Shown here piece after piece: positions 29,020 to 38,072 of a stretch of 64,000 bases of DNA. Made by a program: the position numbers and the translations under genes. The stretch spans positions 1-64,000 of the forward strand of contig JAGLTS010000013.1 of NCBI GenBank assembly GCA_023135165.1, read 5' to 3'. Position 1 is the first letter of the stretch. Every line of letters starts with the position of its first letter. Under the pieces are notes generated by a model. The model had not been told where the DNA came from and searched no databases. It saw only the letters and a program-made list of their open reading frames with translations. The stretch is from Phycisphaerales bacterium. GTDB lineage: Bacteria; Planctomycetota; Phycisphaerae; Phycisphaerales; JAGLTS01.

Positions 29020-29601
29020 GTATTATTGCTCGGAGTTGAGGTTATGTTATATCGCGCTTCACCATCATCACGGATCACAAGCTCCACTGGACATCCCATC
29101 GCATGGCGCGACGCGTGATCCCGGCTTACCGTTGCGACGCACCGGCGTGCCGAATGCCGCCTGCATCTTCCTCAAACGACGTAGCATTCTCTCGCCGTAC
29201 AACACGAAGCACAAGACACGGATGACCAACCACTGCGATTGTGGAACACACGGGCAGGAGGGGCGGAGGCGTCCGACCACATGACGGTGCTGCGGGCCGT
29301 CGCCTCACCTCCGATCGCTGCCCGATGGGTCGGCAAGCGTCTCTGCGAGCATGCTTCCTCCAACGCCAAGAACTCCACACACCTGTGCGCAGCGAAGCGA
29401 GGCTCCGGGCGTCCCCAAGGACGTTGCGCAGCTTCCCGCGCCGCACGCCGTGACGACTAACCTGTGTCCTCGGCGGTTCCTGGTGAGCGGATGTCGCCAT
29501 AAGCGCCTACACTGGTTCTCCGCAAACCAGAGATTTCCGGCCTGTCTGGTCGAACGGCGGGCCATCCGTGACGGCTGCGTGCCACAAAACGGAGATTGCC
29601 G
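29020..29601. other. Long intergenic region without a supported gene
   Basis: This stretch of 582 bp lies between the divergently transcribed CoA-transferase/GNAT gene and tldD. It has several short ORFs on both strands (for example 29126-29500 minus), none with a convincing ribosome-binding site, known motif or typical composition. The part next to the CoA-transferase start is more AT-rich ('TATTATTGCTCGG', 'GTTATGTTATATC') and probably carries its promoter. I see no tRNA, riboswitch or repeat. Confidence 0.5.
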
Positions 29602-31035
29602 ATGCTTGATGAGTTGGAAAAACGGTTTCGTGATGTCGCGCCGACGGCTGACTTCTGCTCGTTGCGGTTCGTTCGCGAACGTGCGGAGCAACTTCGTGTG
29701 CGACAGGATGTGGTGGAGCCGGTGGTCGCCGGTGAGGATGCGGGCGCGATGATTACGGTGCATGCCGGCGGCGGCGTGGGCTACGGCGCAACGAGCGATC
29801 TCACGACGGCCGGCCTTCGTCGAGCGGCGCAGCACGCCCTTGACTGGGCCAAGCAAGCTGCGGCAAGCGGCAAGACCGACGCTGATCTCCCGACCCCATC
29901 CCGGCCCCAAGGGGAGTACCGCTCCCAGGTACGCAAGCCGTGGCAATCGCTTCCGACACGTGAGAAGATTGAGATGCTGCGCGCGCTTTGCGCGCAGCTC
30001 AAGACCAATGATCGCATCGTGGATTGGGAGACCTCGCTCTGGCACACCGAGCGCGAATCGCTCTTTCTCACCGCGGACGGCGGGCGAGTCCATCAAACGA
30101 TCGACTGGCTGCTGCCCGGCATGAGTGCGAGTGCGAATGAGAAAGCCGAGACGCAAACCCGCACGTTCGGCGGGTTCGGCTCCGCACGCCAAGGCGGGCT
30201 CGAGGTGCTGGACGAAATCGGGTTCCTCGACGCAGCGCCGCGTGTCGCATCACAAGCGGTTGAGCTTCTCTCAGCGCCGGATTGCCCGACAGGCGCGATG
30301 GATGTTCTGCTCATGCCCGATCAAATGATCCTCCAGGTTCATGAATCGATCGGCCATCCGCTCGAACTCGATCGCATCCTCGGCGACGAACGCAACTATG
30401 CAGGCACCAGCTTCGTCACGCCCGACATGTTCGGCACGTACCGCTACGGGTCCGATCTGCTGAACATCACATTCGATCCCACGAGAACCGATGAACTCGC
30501 ATCGTACGCTTTCGATGACGAGGGATGGCCCGCCGCGAAGGAATACATCATCCGAGACGGCATCCTGCAGCGACCGCTCGGCGGACTGGCGTCACAGGCC
30601 AGGGCCGGCCTCCCCGGCGTCGCCAACGCACGCGCCAGCAGTTGGAACCGCCCCGCAATCGACCGTATGGCGAATCTCAACCTGGAGCCGGGCGCATCGA
30701 CGCTGGATGAGATGATCGGCGCGATCGAGCACGGCGTGTATATGGAAGCCAATCGCTCATGGTCGATCGACGACTCGCGGAACAAGTTCCAGTTCGGCTG
30801 CGAATACGGCCGGGTCATCAAGGATGGCAAGCTGGGCGGGGTTCTAAAAAACTGCAACTACCGCGGTATTTCCGCGACATTCTGGCGAAACCTGAAGATG
30901 GTCGGTGATGAAGAGACGTTCCAATCGCTTGGGACGCCGTACTGCGGCAAGGGTGAACCGAATCAATGCGTCTGCGTAGGCCATGCCGTCCCGGCGTGTG
31001 TGTTTGCTGACGTAGATGTCTTTGGAGGAGCATAG
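29602..31035 (+). CDS. tldD: Metalloprotease subunit TldD
   Basis: TldD and TldE form a heterodimeric metallopeptidase that degrades unfolded peptides and in some bacteria matures modified peptides. The zinc motif 'VHESIGHPLELDRILG' (HExxxH) and the C-terminal Cys of 'PYCGKG' match the metal ligands known in E. coli TldD. The length of 477 aa is typical (E. coli 481). Start ATG 29602 behind CGGAGA; the track's TTG is two codons earlier. tldE follows after 2 nt. No peptide-precursor gene is apparent within a few kb, so a housekeeping role is more likely than a biosynthetic one. Confidence 0.93.
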   Translation: MLDELEKRFRDVAPTADFCSLRFVRERAEQLRVRQDVVEPVVAGEDAGAMITVHAGGGVGYGATSDLTTAGLRRAAQHALDWAKQAAASGKTDADLPTPSRPQGEYRSQVRKPWQSLPTREKIEMLRALCAQLKTNDRIVDWETSLWHTERESLFLTADGGRVHQTIDWLLPGMSASANEKAETQTRTFGGFGSARQGGLEVLDEIGFLDAAPRVASQAVELLSAPDCPTGAMDVLLMPDQMILQVHESIGHPLELDRILGDERNYAGTSFVTPDMFGTYRYGSDLLNITFDPTRTDELASYAFDDEGWPAAKEYIIRDGILQRPLGGLASQARAGLPGVANARASSWNRPAIDRMANLNLEPGASTLDEMIGAIEHGVYMEANRSWSIDDSRNKFQFGCEYGRVIKDGKLGGVLKNCNYRGISATFWRNLKMVGDEETFQSLGTPYCGKGEPNQCVCVGHAVPACVFADVDVFGGA

Positions 31036-31037
31036 TC

Positions 31038-32360
31038 GTGCAAGAGTACTTCTATCACTTGGCGGATGCTATCGAAGCGGACCTGCGGGGCAGCGAGCGA
31101 TGCACGACCAACTTCTCATCCGAGGAGTCGGACTTCGTGCGGTTCAACCATAATGACATCCGTCAGGCAGGCCACGTCACACAACACGAACTGTCGATTG
31201 ACCTGATCGACGGCCAACGGCACGCGACGGGCAGCCTCACGATCTCCGGCGACTCGGAGAACGACAAGGCTCGCGTATCGGCGCTCATCGCCGACCTGCG
31301 TGACAAGTGCAGCGCTCTACCGGAAGATCCGTTCCTGCTGTATTCCACGGATGTCCGACCAACGGAGCGAATCGGCGAAAACACACTGCCTGCAAGCGAT
31401 GATGCCGTCGGTGAAATCATAAGGTCAAACAACGGCCGAGATCTGGTCGGCGTTTACGCATCGGGGGGCATCGAGCGAGGCTTCGCGAACTCGCTCGGCC
31501 AGCGCAACTGGTTCCGCACGCACACGTTCAATCTTGACTGGAGTCTCTATCACGCTGCGGACAAGGCGGTGAAGACGAACTACGCGGGGTTCACGTGGGA
31601 CCCACGCGTGTTTGCGCAGAAAGTAGCGTGGTCCGGCGAACAACTCGGCGCGATTGGCAAACCCGCCAAGACGATCAAGCCGGGACGATACCGCGTGTTT
31701 CTTTCGCCGATCGCGCTCTATGAACTCATCGGCATGCTCTGTTGGGACGGCTTTGGCCTGAAGTCACATCGCACTCGACAGACGCCACTGCTGAAGATGA
31801 TCGAAGGTGAAGGCGGGTTCCATCCATCAGTCACCGTGCTGGAGAACACACGTGACGGCGTCGCGGCGAACTTCCAGGAGGCCGGGTTCATCAGGCCGGA
31901 TCAAGTGCCGCTGATTGACGGCGGCACATACGCGCAGTGCCTCAGCTCGCCGCGGTCGGCAAAGGAATACGACGTGCCCACAAACGGCGCTTCCGCCGAC
32001 GAGTCGCCCGAATCGATGGAGGTCGCGGCCGGGACGCTCCCGATAAACGATGCCCTGAGCCGGCTCGGCACCGGCATCTACGTCGGCAATCTCTGGTATC
32101 TGAACTACTCGGATCGCAACGCATGCCGCGTGACGGGTATGACACGATTCGCGACGTTCTGGGTCGAGCACGGTGTCGTGCAAGGCCCGCTCAACGTCAT
32201 GCGTTTCGATGAGACGCTCTACAGAGCGTTGGGTGAGAATCTTTCCGGTCTGACAGCCGATCGAGAGATGATTCTCGATCCTGGCACATACCTGCGGCGT
32301 TCAACAACCAGCGGCCGTATGCCCGGCGCGCTGATCGAGGATTTCACGTTCACGCTCTGA
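31038..32360 (+). CDS. tldE: Metalloprotease subunit TldE/PmbA
   Basis: The partner of TldD; it has the same fold but no metal site, as expected for TldE. Family features include 'YASGGIERGFANSLGQRNW', 'KPGRYRVFLSPIALYELIG' and the C-terminal 'TTSGRMPGALIEDFTF'. The GTG start at 31038 is preceded by GGAGGAG inside the end of tldD and lies 2 nt after its stop, so the two subunits are made together. 440 aa, close to the E. coli protein (450). Confidence 0.9.
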   Translation: MQEYFYHLADAIEADLRGSERCTTNFSSEESDFVRFNHNDIRQAGHVTQHELSIDLIDGQRHATGSLTISGDSENDKARVSALIADLRDKCSALPEDPFLLYSTDVRPTERIGENTLPASDDAVGEIIRSNNGRDLVGVYASGGIERGFANSLGQRNWFRTHTFNLDWSLYHAADKAVKTNYAGFTWDPRVFAQKVAWSGEQLGAIGKPAKTIKPGRYRVFLSPIALYELIGMLCWDGFGLKSHRTRQTPLLKMIEGEGGFHPSVTVLENTRDGVAANFQEAGFIRPDQVPLIDGGTYAQCLSSPRSAKEYDVPTNGASADESPESMEVAAGTLPINDALSRLGTGIYVGNLWYLNYSDRNACRVTGMTRFATFWVEHGVVQGPLNVMRFDETLYRALGENLSGLTADREMILDPGTYLRRSTTSGRMPGALIEDFTFTL

Positions 32361-32433
32361 CAAGAGCACCGGATGCCGCACGGGATAGCGCGCTGCGTGT
32401 TCTCTCCGCGAACTCCTGGCCTCCCGGATCGCG

Positions 32434-33855
32434 TCAGCCGATCAGGCTGATGAGCCGGACGACCTGCGCGATGATGAACGTGACGAGAAGCGCGAGACCC
32501 AACGGCATCAGCGTGCCGAGCACCGTCCAGCGGATGCGCTTCGTCTCTTTCCAGATCGTGTAGATCGTCGTGGCGCATGGGTTGTGCAAGAGCGAGAAGA
32601 GCATCAGGTTCACTGCGGTGAGCAGCGTCCAACCATGTTTGTCGACGAACAAGGCTCGCCAATCGTCGGTCGAGGTAAGTTCCTCGGTCATCATGCTGTT
32701 GCCGAGGTAGAGCATGAGGATGGTCGGAACGACGATCTCGTTGGCGGGGATGGCGATGACGTATGCGAGCAGGATCACGCCGTCCAAGCCGATCGCCCGA
32801 CCGATGGGATCGAGCGCGCCGGTGCAATACTGCGCCAGGGATGTATCGCCGATGGTGATGTTGGCGAGGAGCCAGATGATCGCGCCCGCGGGCGCTGCGC
32901 AGACGATCGCCCGCCAGAGAACAAAGAGGGTGCGGTCGATCAGCGATGTGTAGAGGATGCGGAGGATGCTCGGCCGACGGTATGGGGGCAGCTCGAGCGT
33001 GAAGGCGGACGGTTCACCCCGCAGGACCGTGCGTGAGAGGATCGCGGAGATGACAAGCGTAGCGAGCACACCCAGCACGACGACCATTACGATTGAGCCG
33101 GCAGCAGCGACGGATGCGACGCCCGGCGGTGCGGACACGGCGACGAACACCGTCGCGAGCAGAATGAGCGTTGGCCAGCGACCGTTACATGGCACGAAGT
33201 TGTTGGTGAGGATCGCGATGAGGCGTTCGCGCGGCGAGTCAATCGTTCGGCATGCGATGACGCCCGCTGCATTGCATCCGAAGCCCATGCTCATCGTGAG
33301 GACTTGTTTGCCGTGCGCCCCGGCCTTGCTGAAGAGCCGATCGAGGTTGAAGGCGACACGTGGCAGGTAGCCGAGGTCTTCGAGGATGGTGAACATTGGG
33401 AAGAAGATCGCCATGGGCGGGAGCATGACGGCGACGACCCACGCCAGTGCGCGGTACACGCCGTGCCAGACCAAGCCGGTCAACCATGACGGCGCGCCGA
33501 GCCGCTCAAAGGCCGCGCTGCACACATCCTCGATGTGGAATAGGCCCGTGGCGAGCAGTTCGGATGGGTAGTTCGCGCCGGTGATCGTGATCCAGAAGAT
33601 GACGGCGAGCAGCACGAGCATGAGCGGCAGGCCGAAGGCGGGTGAGGTGATAAACCGGTCGAACGTGTGATCCCAGTCGCGGGTTCGGCGGTCGGTCCGC
33701 GTAACGGCTCGGCCGGCGATTCGATGTGCATCGTCGTAGATGGCTTGGACGAGGTCGTCTCTGAAGCTGCCGTGCAGCGTGCTGCGCAGCGAGGCGGCGC
33801 GCGACAGGATCGCCTCAGCAGGCGTTACGGCGGGATCGCTTTGCTCGGGCGTCAC
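32434..33855 (-). CDS. feoB: FeoB permease half (ferrous iron transporter, membrane part)
   Basis: This is the membrane portion of FeoB, encoded separately from its G protein. It contains the FeoB Gate helices and the conserved Cys/Asn region 'MSMGFGCNAAGVIACRTI', 'LTNNFVPCNGRWPTLILLA' and 'AIPANEIVVPTILMLYL'. About 60 soluble residues precede the first helix, probably the docking region for the G domain. The start is GTG 33855, which overlaps the stop of the G-domain gene (GTGA). The longer ORF to 33993 only shadows that gene. 473 aa. Last gene of the metal operon. Confidence 0.88.
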   Translation of the reverse strand: MTPEQSDPAVTPAEAILSRAASLRSTLHGSFRDDLVQAIYDDAHRIAGRAVTRTDRRTRDWDHTFDRFITSPAFGLPLMLVLLAVIFWITITGANYPSELLATGLFHIEDVCSAAFERLGAPSWLTGLVWHGVYRALAWVVAVMLPPMAIFFPMFTILEDLGYLPRVAFNLDRLFSKAGAHGKQVLTMSMGFGCNAAGVIACRTIDSPRERLIAILTNNFVPCNGRWPTLILLATVFVAVSAPPGVASVAAAGSIVMVVVLGVLATLVISAILSRTVLRGEPSAFTLELPPYRRPSILRILYTSLIDRTLFVLWRAIVCAAPAGAIIWLLANITIGDTSLAQYCTGALDPIGRAIGLDGVILLAYVIAIPANEIVVPTILMLYLGNSMMTEELTSTDDWRALFVDKHGWTLLTAVNLMLFSLLHNPCATTIYTIWKETKRIRWTVLGTLMPLGLALLVTFIIAQVVRLISLIG

Positions 33856-34670
33856 TGCGAAGGCTCCGCGCTGATTGTCAGCGACGTGTGACGGCCCGGC
33901 TCGGCCTGGCGCGCCGCGATGTCGGCGAGTTCGCCGCTGAGGAGCGCCTGCTGAACGTGGTGATCGCCGTCGAGCAGACGCACAGCCACCCATCGCGCGT
34001 TTGGAAGTCCGGGCACAGCCTGTTCGATGAGTGGAACAAGCTCCGATACAGCCCGCTGGAACGCACCGTCTCGCATGACGTGGTGCGGCGAAGTCCTGAC
34101 TTCGCCTTGCACAATCCGATCGATCGTTTCGAGAAGCAGGGGCAGCCCCTCGCCTGTCCTCGCGCTTGTCGCCACGACAGGCACGCCGAGATCCGCTGCG
34201 AGGATATCCGTGTCAACGCGCAGTCCTTTCCGCCGCGCTTCGTCGATCAGGTTCACACACACGACGACCCGATCACTGATTTCGAGCACTTGCAGCACGA
34301 GGTTCAGATTCCGTTCCAGACACGTGGCATCCGTGATGACGACGGTGCAGTCCGGCTGACCGAAGAGGATGGAATCGCGCGCGATCTCTTCATCCTGTGC
34401 GGCGGAGAGCAGCGAGTATGTGCCCGGCAGATCGACGAGCTTGTAGCGTTTGCCCGCGAAGCTGTATCCGCCCTCAGCCCGGCTCACCGTCTTGCCCGGC
34501 CAGTTGCCGGTGTGTTGTCTCAGGCCTGTCAGGGCGTTGAAGACGCTGCTCTTGCCCGTATTGGGGTTGCCCGCGAGGACGATGATGTAATCAGCCTTGC
34601 CGACGTCCAGTCCCATTCGGGCGAGTCCCGCGGATGCCGGGCATGTCGAGCAGCGGGTGCGGTCAGCCAT
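33852..34670 (-). CDS. feoB: FeoB G-protein half (GTPase domain)
   Basis: This 272-aa protein ends where an intact FeoB would continue into the membrane domain. It holds all G motifs: G1 'LAGNPNTGKSSVFNALTG', the FeoB-typical 'HTGNWPGKTV', G3 'LVDLPGTYSL', G4 'VVCVNLIDEA' and a helical GDI-like region up to about residue 250. The N-terminus carries a Cys pair, 'RCSTCPASA', which could bind metal. The ATG at 34670 lies inside the end of the upstream regulator gene (8-nt overlap). The stop overlaps the permease start by 4 nt, which argues for a coupled two-gene system rather than a random frameshift. Confidence 0.88.
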   Translation of the reverse strand: MADRTRCSTCPASAGLARMGLDVGKADYIIVLAGNPNTGKSSVFNALTGLRQHTGNWPGKTVSRAEGGYSFAGKRYKLVDLPGTYSLLSAAQDEEIARDSILFGQPDCTVVITDATCLERNLNLVLQVLEISDRVVVCVNLIDEARRKGLRVDTDILAADLGVPVVATSARTGEGLPLLLETIDRIVQGEVRTSPHHVMRDGAFQRAVSELVPLIEQAVPGLPNARWVAVRLLDGDHHVQQALLSGELADIAARQAEPGRHTSLTISAEPSQ

Positions 34671-35625
34671 GGCGCTGCTCCGATGAGCCTGCGGGTCGAA
34701 TCAACACGCGTTGGGCTTGATCGCGCCGCAGTGCGATGAGCGAGCCGCGCACGCGGTACGCCGTCGGATCGCCGAGGAAACCGGTGTACTGCGATGTGAC
34801 GACGGCGCCGGGTGTGAGGCCCAGGTCGAGCAATCGTCGTCGTGTGAAGCCGCGCAATGTATCGTCGAGTTCGTGGACGATCGCGTCTTGCCCCCGTTTG
34901 AGCGTGGTGAGCGGCGTGACGAACGGCAGCGTTGTGATGGGGGCTGCCGGCCCGACGAACACGTTGGCAGCGATGATCGGCGCGAGGGTGTACGTCTCGC
35001 GATCATCCGCGAAGACGATTCGCGCTGCGTCCGCTTCGATAACCTTGATGCGTTGGCCGGGGCGGAGACCCTCTGCTGCGAGTTGTGAGAAGACGGCGGC
35101 GGGTTCATCTTCGAGGTGAACGATCACGGCTGGCACGTCCGTGGGCCATTCGGTGAGGGGTTTCGAGGCGGGGTCGGGCAGTCGGCCGTCCGCTGTGGGG
35201 ATCGGATCGCCGTGCGGGTCCGTCGTGGGATAGCCCATCGCGGCTTCGAGCGCCTGGATGTCGCGCGGCGTGCGGCGGTGCTCTCGGCGGTCGGCGACGG
35301 CGTGGATGCTCGTGAGCGGCATGCGCGCCTCATCCGCGAGGTATCGCTCCCACAATCGGTGCGCGCGGATGACTTGCAGCGCCATGCGCGTGCCGTCGGG
35401 CGTCAGGCATACGCCGCCCGCTGTGGAGCGCAGCCAGCCCTGTGCTTCGATGTGCTGACAGAGGCGAACGACAGCGCGCGACGGGATGCCGATGGCGCCG
35501 GCGAGTGAGTCGATCGTCGCGCGGTGTCCTCGCCATTCGCAAGCGTGCAGGTGCTTGAGCGCATCTTCGATGAGTACGCGCCGGCGGGCCTCTCGTATTC
35601 GCGACCACCAGGTGAGCGGACCCAT
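34663..35625 (-). CDS. DtxR-family metal regulator fused to FeoA-like SH3 domains
   Basis: The N-terminal ~70 residues form a winged helix ('DSLAGAIGIPSRAVVRL', 'GVCLTPDGTRMA'). The following dimerisation/metal region has 'LTSIHAVADRREHRR' and ends in the DtxR hallmark 'DPHGDPIPTADG'. Then come a first SH3-like segment ('VIVHLEDEPAAVFSQL') and a C-terminal FeoA domain ('LRGFTRRRLLDLGLTPGAVV'). Fusion of repressor and FeoA means one protein could both sense iron and contact FeoB. 320 aa from ATG 35625, which is 4 nt after the mntR stop, with AAAGGAC as ribosome-binding site in the mntR tail. It replaces a free-standing feoA, which is absent here. Confidence 0.85.
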   Translation of the reverse strand: MGPLTWWSRIREARRRVLIEDALKHLHACEWRGHRATIDSLAGAIGIPSRAVVRLCQHIEAQGWLRSTAGGVCLTPDGTRMALQVIRAHRLWERYLADEARMPLTSIHAVADRREHRRTPRDIQALEAAMGYPTTDPHGDPIPTADGRLPDPASKPLTEWPTDVPAVIVHLEDEPAAVFSQLAAEGLRPGQRIKVIEADAARIVFADDRETYTLAPIIAANVFVGPAAPITTLPFVTPLTTLKRGQDAIVHELDDTLRGFTRRRLLDLGLTPGAVVTSQYTGFLGDPTAYRVRGSLIALRRDQAQRVLIRPAGSSEQRHG

Positions 35626-35629
35626 CGTA

Positions 35630-36058
35630 CTAGTCCTTTTCGGCGCGTTGGTCGATGAACCGGGCCATGCAGCGCAGCGTGGCTTGGCCGACGTGGTGCT
35701 CAATCCCCTCAGCGTCACGGTGGGCGTCTTCATCCGGGACGCCGATGGCCTGGAGGAATGCGTGGACAATGTCGTGTCGGCGCCTGCTCTGTGCGGCGAG
35801 TTTCTCACCGGCTGCGGTCAGCCGAATCGGTCGATGCGGCTGGGTTTGGACCAGGTTCGCCTCCTGCAGTCGGGCGACGGTGCGCGTGACCGTGACGTGC
35901 GACACGCCCATGTGCGCAGCGAGATCCTTGACACGGCATTCACCTGTCTGGTGGAGGATGTCGGAGATCGCCTCGACGTAGTCCTCAGCCGTCTCGGTCA
36001 TGTGGTCACGACGGACTTTCGCGAAGGCGGTTGTGGGTGTTGAGCGGGCGCGGTTCAT
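35630..36058 (-). CDS. mntR: MntR-like DtxR-family transcriptional regulator
   Basis: A short (142 aa) DtxR-family protein without an SH3 domain, as in MntR. The start 'TAEDYVEAISDIL', the HTH 'VKDLAAHMGVSHVTVTRTV' and the metal-binding block 'DAEGIEHHV' match MntR, where Asp8, Glu99, Glu102 and His103 bind manganese in the B. subtilis protein. It is the first gene of the operon with DtxR-FeoA and split feoB. The start is ATG 36058 behind AGGGAT, with Met20 (36001) as an alternative. It could respond to Mn or Fe; the context favours control of the iron genes. Confidence 0.87.
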   Translation of the reverse strand: MNRARSTPTTAFAKVRRDHMTETAEDYVEAISDILHQTGECRVKDLAAHMGVSHVTVTRTVARLQEANLVQTQPHRPIRLTAAGEKLAAQSRRRHDIVHAFLQAIGVPDEDAHRDAEGIEHHVGQATLRCMARFIDQRAEKD

Positions 36059-36096
36059 CAGTGATCCCTAAAGCCAATTCCGGAGTGATTTATGAT

Positions 36097-36112
36097 TGTA
36101 GCACAGGCTACA
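36097..36112. promoter_or_regulatory. Inverted repeat, candidate metal-regulator operator
   Basis: TGTAGC-ACAG-GCTACA is a perfect 6-bp dyad, 39 nt upstream of the mntR start, within AT-rich sequence. A second short dyad, GGAC-AAGTAC-GTCC, follows at 36118-36131. A DtxR/MntR-type repressor acting on its own operon would be expected to bind such a site. Confidence 0.45.
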
Positions 36113-36165
36113 TATCGGGACAAGTACGTCCTGCTGGAATCCGCACAGATGTCCCTTGAGATAGC

Positions 36166-38070
36166 ATGATTGGCGTGATTCAGCCGTCTTGTGGCCTTCG
36201 GCGGCACGGAGATCCGGGATGGCGGCTTGACGAACGGGTATCTTGTGCTACAAGGGGCGGCCCGGTGGAGGAATCGGACAGGGCAAGGCCCGGCGGGCAG
36301 GAGCAGACGCGAGTGACGGCAGATGAGTCTCGCACAGCCGATGGTCGGACGCACGCCGGCGTCCATACGGTCGCGCCGCTTCGGATCGCCGTGGCGTGCG
36401 ATCGCAGATTCGGCCTGATCTGGCTGCTCACGATCATCCTCCTGGCGGCGCTCTTGCCGCTGCTGACCGTCGCGGTGGTGACCTACGACGACTCCCGCAC
36501 GACGCGATGGCTGGAGGGGCTGTATCAACGCAAGACGCTCGCGGCTGAGCTTCGGGCGGATGACCCACAAGGGTGCATACTCATCCTCGGCGGGTCGAAC
36601 GCACTCTTCGGGCTGGATGCGGAACTGATCGAACGAATGTTGGATCGGCCTGTCGTGAACATGGCGACACACGCCGGTATGGGATTGGAGTATCACACAC
36701 TGCGCGCCCGGCGTCTTCTCGCGCCCGGCGACATCGTCCTGCTCTCGCCCGAGTATGAGATGCTCACCGCCAGCGACGCCATGATCGATGTCTGCTGGGA
36801 GTACATCATCACGCACGATGCGCGGTACTTCCGTGACATCGGCCTGCGGCGAAGCGCCAAGCTGCTGTACTCGGTCCCGATCGAGGAATACACCGGCTCG
36901 CTTGAGCGCTGGAGCAGACGCCTGCGCGGTCGGCACGCCGACTGGAAGGGCTACAACTTCCTTGAACTCAGCCCCAACGGTGACCTGCGACGATACTACG
37001 GCAAACGGAACTTCGAAGTGAAGCACCGATTCCTGGCGGAGAACTTCGAGACGGTTGCGATGCGCCGGTTCCGTTCATTCGTACAGTGGGCGCACGACCA
37101 TGATGTGACTGTGATGTTGACTTGGCCGAGCATTTGCAGGGATCCGGTGACGATGTCGGAGCAGGCGAGGAGTCGGCAGCGCAACCTTGCGAAGCGGATG
37201 CGCGACATGGGCGTCGTGCTGCTCGATGAGCCGGAGCAGCGCATCTACCCGCGCGAGTTCTTCGCCGACACGCCTTATCACCTCACGCCGGCTGTGCGCA
37301 GGCTGCGCAGCGAATCGGTGGCTCGCGGATTGAGGTCGACGCTCGGCGAAACTCCCGACTCAGATGATGAGGGCGGGCTGTTTGTGATGGCCGGTCCCAA
37401 TCATGTGTTGACGCCGGGAAACGTGTTTGCAGACGATCAGGATGTGCGCAGCGTGCTTCTGGTTCGTGAGCCGGTCGACCATCCGGATGCGGTGACAGCG
37501 GAGGATGTGCGGGCGGCGCTTGACGCGGGCCGACCGGTTTTCTTCGACGAACCCGCGGTTGAGCAGGTCTTCCGTAACGCCGGGCTCAGCGCCGAGGCTG
37601 TGGCTGCGGCGGATGTGTCGCTGTCCGATTTGATCGATCGGCATCAGAACCACCTGTTCTTCCTGACGTTTGTGGGTGCGGACTCGTGGGACGGCGAAGG
37701 GGCGTCGAATCTGCCCGAGCCGTTCGCCTCGTTCGTGGCGGGTGAGGGATATCGCGTGGCCTTGATCGGCACTGGGCGCGCCCGGTCGCACGACCGAATC
37801 GAGCGCAGTCCGGATGGCGCACGGATCGAGCGCAGGATGTACTACCGCCTCGGCACCGGCGACAGGTCGCCGCTGGATGTCGTGCTTCGTAGCGGGCCGG
37901 GCGACGAGGTGAGCGCACTGGTGCTGAACGGAATCGAATTGAGCGGGTCCAGAGCGGGGTTTCACATCGCAGTGCTCGACCCGGAGCTTGGGATCATTGT
38001 CGATCGCGCATTCTTTCCGAATGGTAAGCCGATCCGTGCGTGGAGGCTCATGCGAGCAGTTGGTCAGTAG
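36166..38070 (+). CDS. SGNH-hydrolase-like membrane-anchored protein, partner of the MBOAT acyltransferase
   Basis: The 634-aa product has an N-terminal cytoplasmic tail, a membrane helix 'LIWLLTIILLAALLPLLTVAVV' (about residues 85-106) and an extracytoplasmic SGNH-like domain: block I 'CILILGGSNALFGLDAELI', 'VVNMATHAGMG', 'IVLLSPEYEML', and 'DTPYHLTPAVRR' carrying the likely Asp and His. The remaining ~230 residues are of unknown family; the last part ('LNGIELSGSRAGFHIAVLD') faintly resembles an ILEI/FAM3 domain. The MBOAT gene starts 2 nt after its stop, the same pairing as AlgJ/AlgX or DltD with AlgI/DltB, so a role in O-acylating an envelope polymer is likely. The true start may be downstream of 36166. 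Confidence 0.7.
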   Translation: MIGVIQPSCGLRRHGDPGWRLDERVSCATRGGPVEESDRARPGGQEQTRVTADESRTADGRTHAGVHTVAPLRIAVACDRRFGLIWLLTIILLAALLPLLTVAVVTYDDSRTTRWLEGLYQRKTLAAELRADDPQGCILILGGSNALFGLDAELIERMLDRPVVNMATHAGMGLEYHTLRARRLLAPGDIVLLSPEYEMLTASDAMIDVCWEYIITHDARYFRDIGLRRSAKLLYSVPIEEYTGSLERWSRRLRGRHADWKGYNFLELSPNGDLRRYYGKRNFEVKHRFLAENFETVAMRRFRSFVQWAHDHDVTVMLTWPSICRDPVTMSEQARSRQRNLAKRMRDMGVVLLDEPEQRIYPREFFADTPYHLTPAVRRLRSESVARGLRSTLGETPDSDDEGGLFVMAGPNHVLTPGNVFADDQDVRSVLLVREPVDHPDAVTAEDVRAALDAGRPVFFDEPAVEQVFRNAGLSAEAVAAADVSLSDLIDRHQNHLFFLTFVGADSWDGEGASNLPEPFASFVAGEGYRVALIGTGRARSHDRIERSPDGARIERRMYYRLGTGDRSPLDVVLRSGPGDEVSALVLNGIELSGSRAGFHIAVLDPELGIIVDRAFFPNGKPIRAWRLMRAVGQ

Positions 38071-38072
38071 GC

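Noticed and set aside
29126-29500. Small ORFs in the 582-bp gap before tldD
   Set aside because: No ribosome-binding sites, no motifs, and Arg/Ser-rich composition typical of non-coding GC-rich DNA.
29602-32360. TldD/TldE as part of a modified-peptide (RiPP) biosynthetic cluster
   Set aside because: No precursor peptide, modification enzyme or exporter lies nearby; a housekeeping pair is more likely.
33852-33855. Frameshift or sequencing error as the cause of the split feoB
   Set aside because: The GTGA overlap and good coding sequence on both sides fit two coupled genes better, but this cannot be excluded without relatives.
36058-37026. Minus-strand ORF of 322 aa upstream of mntR
   Set aside because: It overlaps the SGNH gene antisense, shows no motifs, and would occupy the mntR promoter region.
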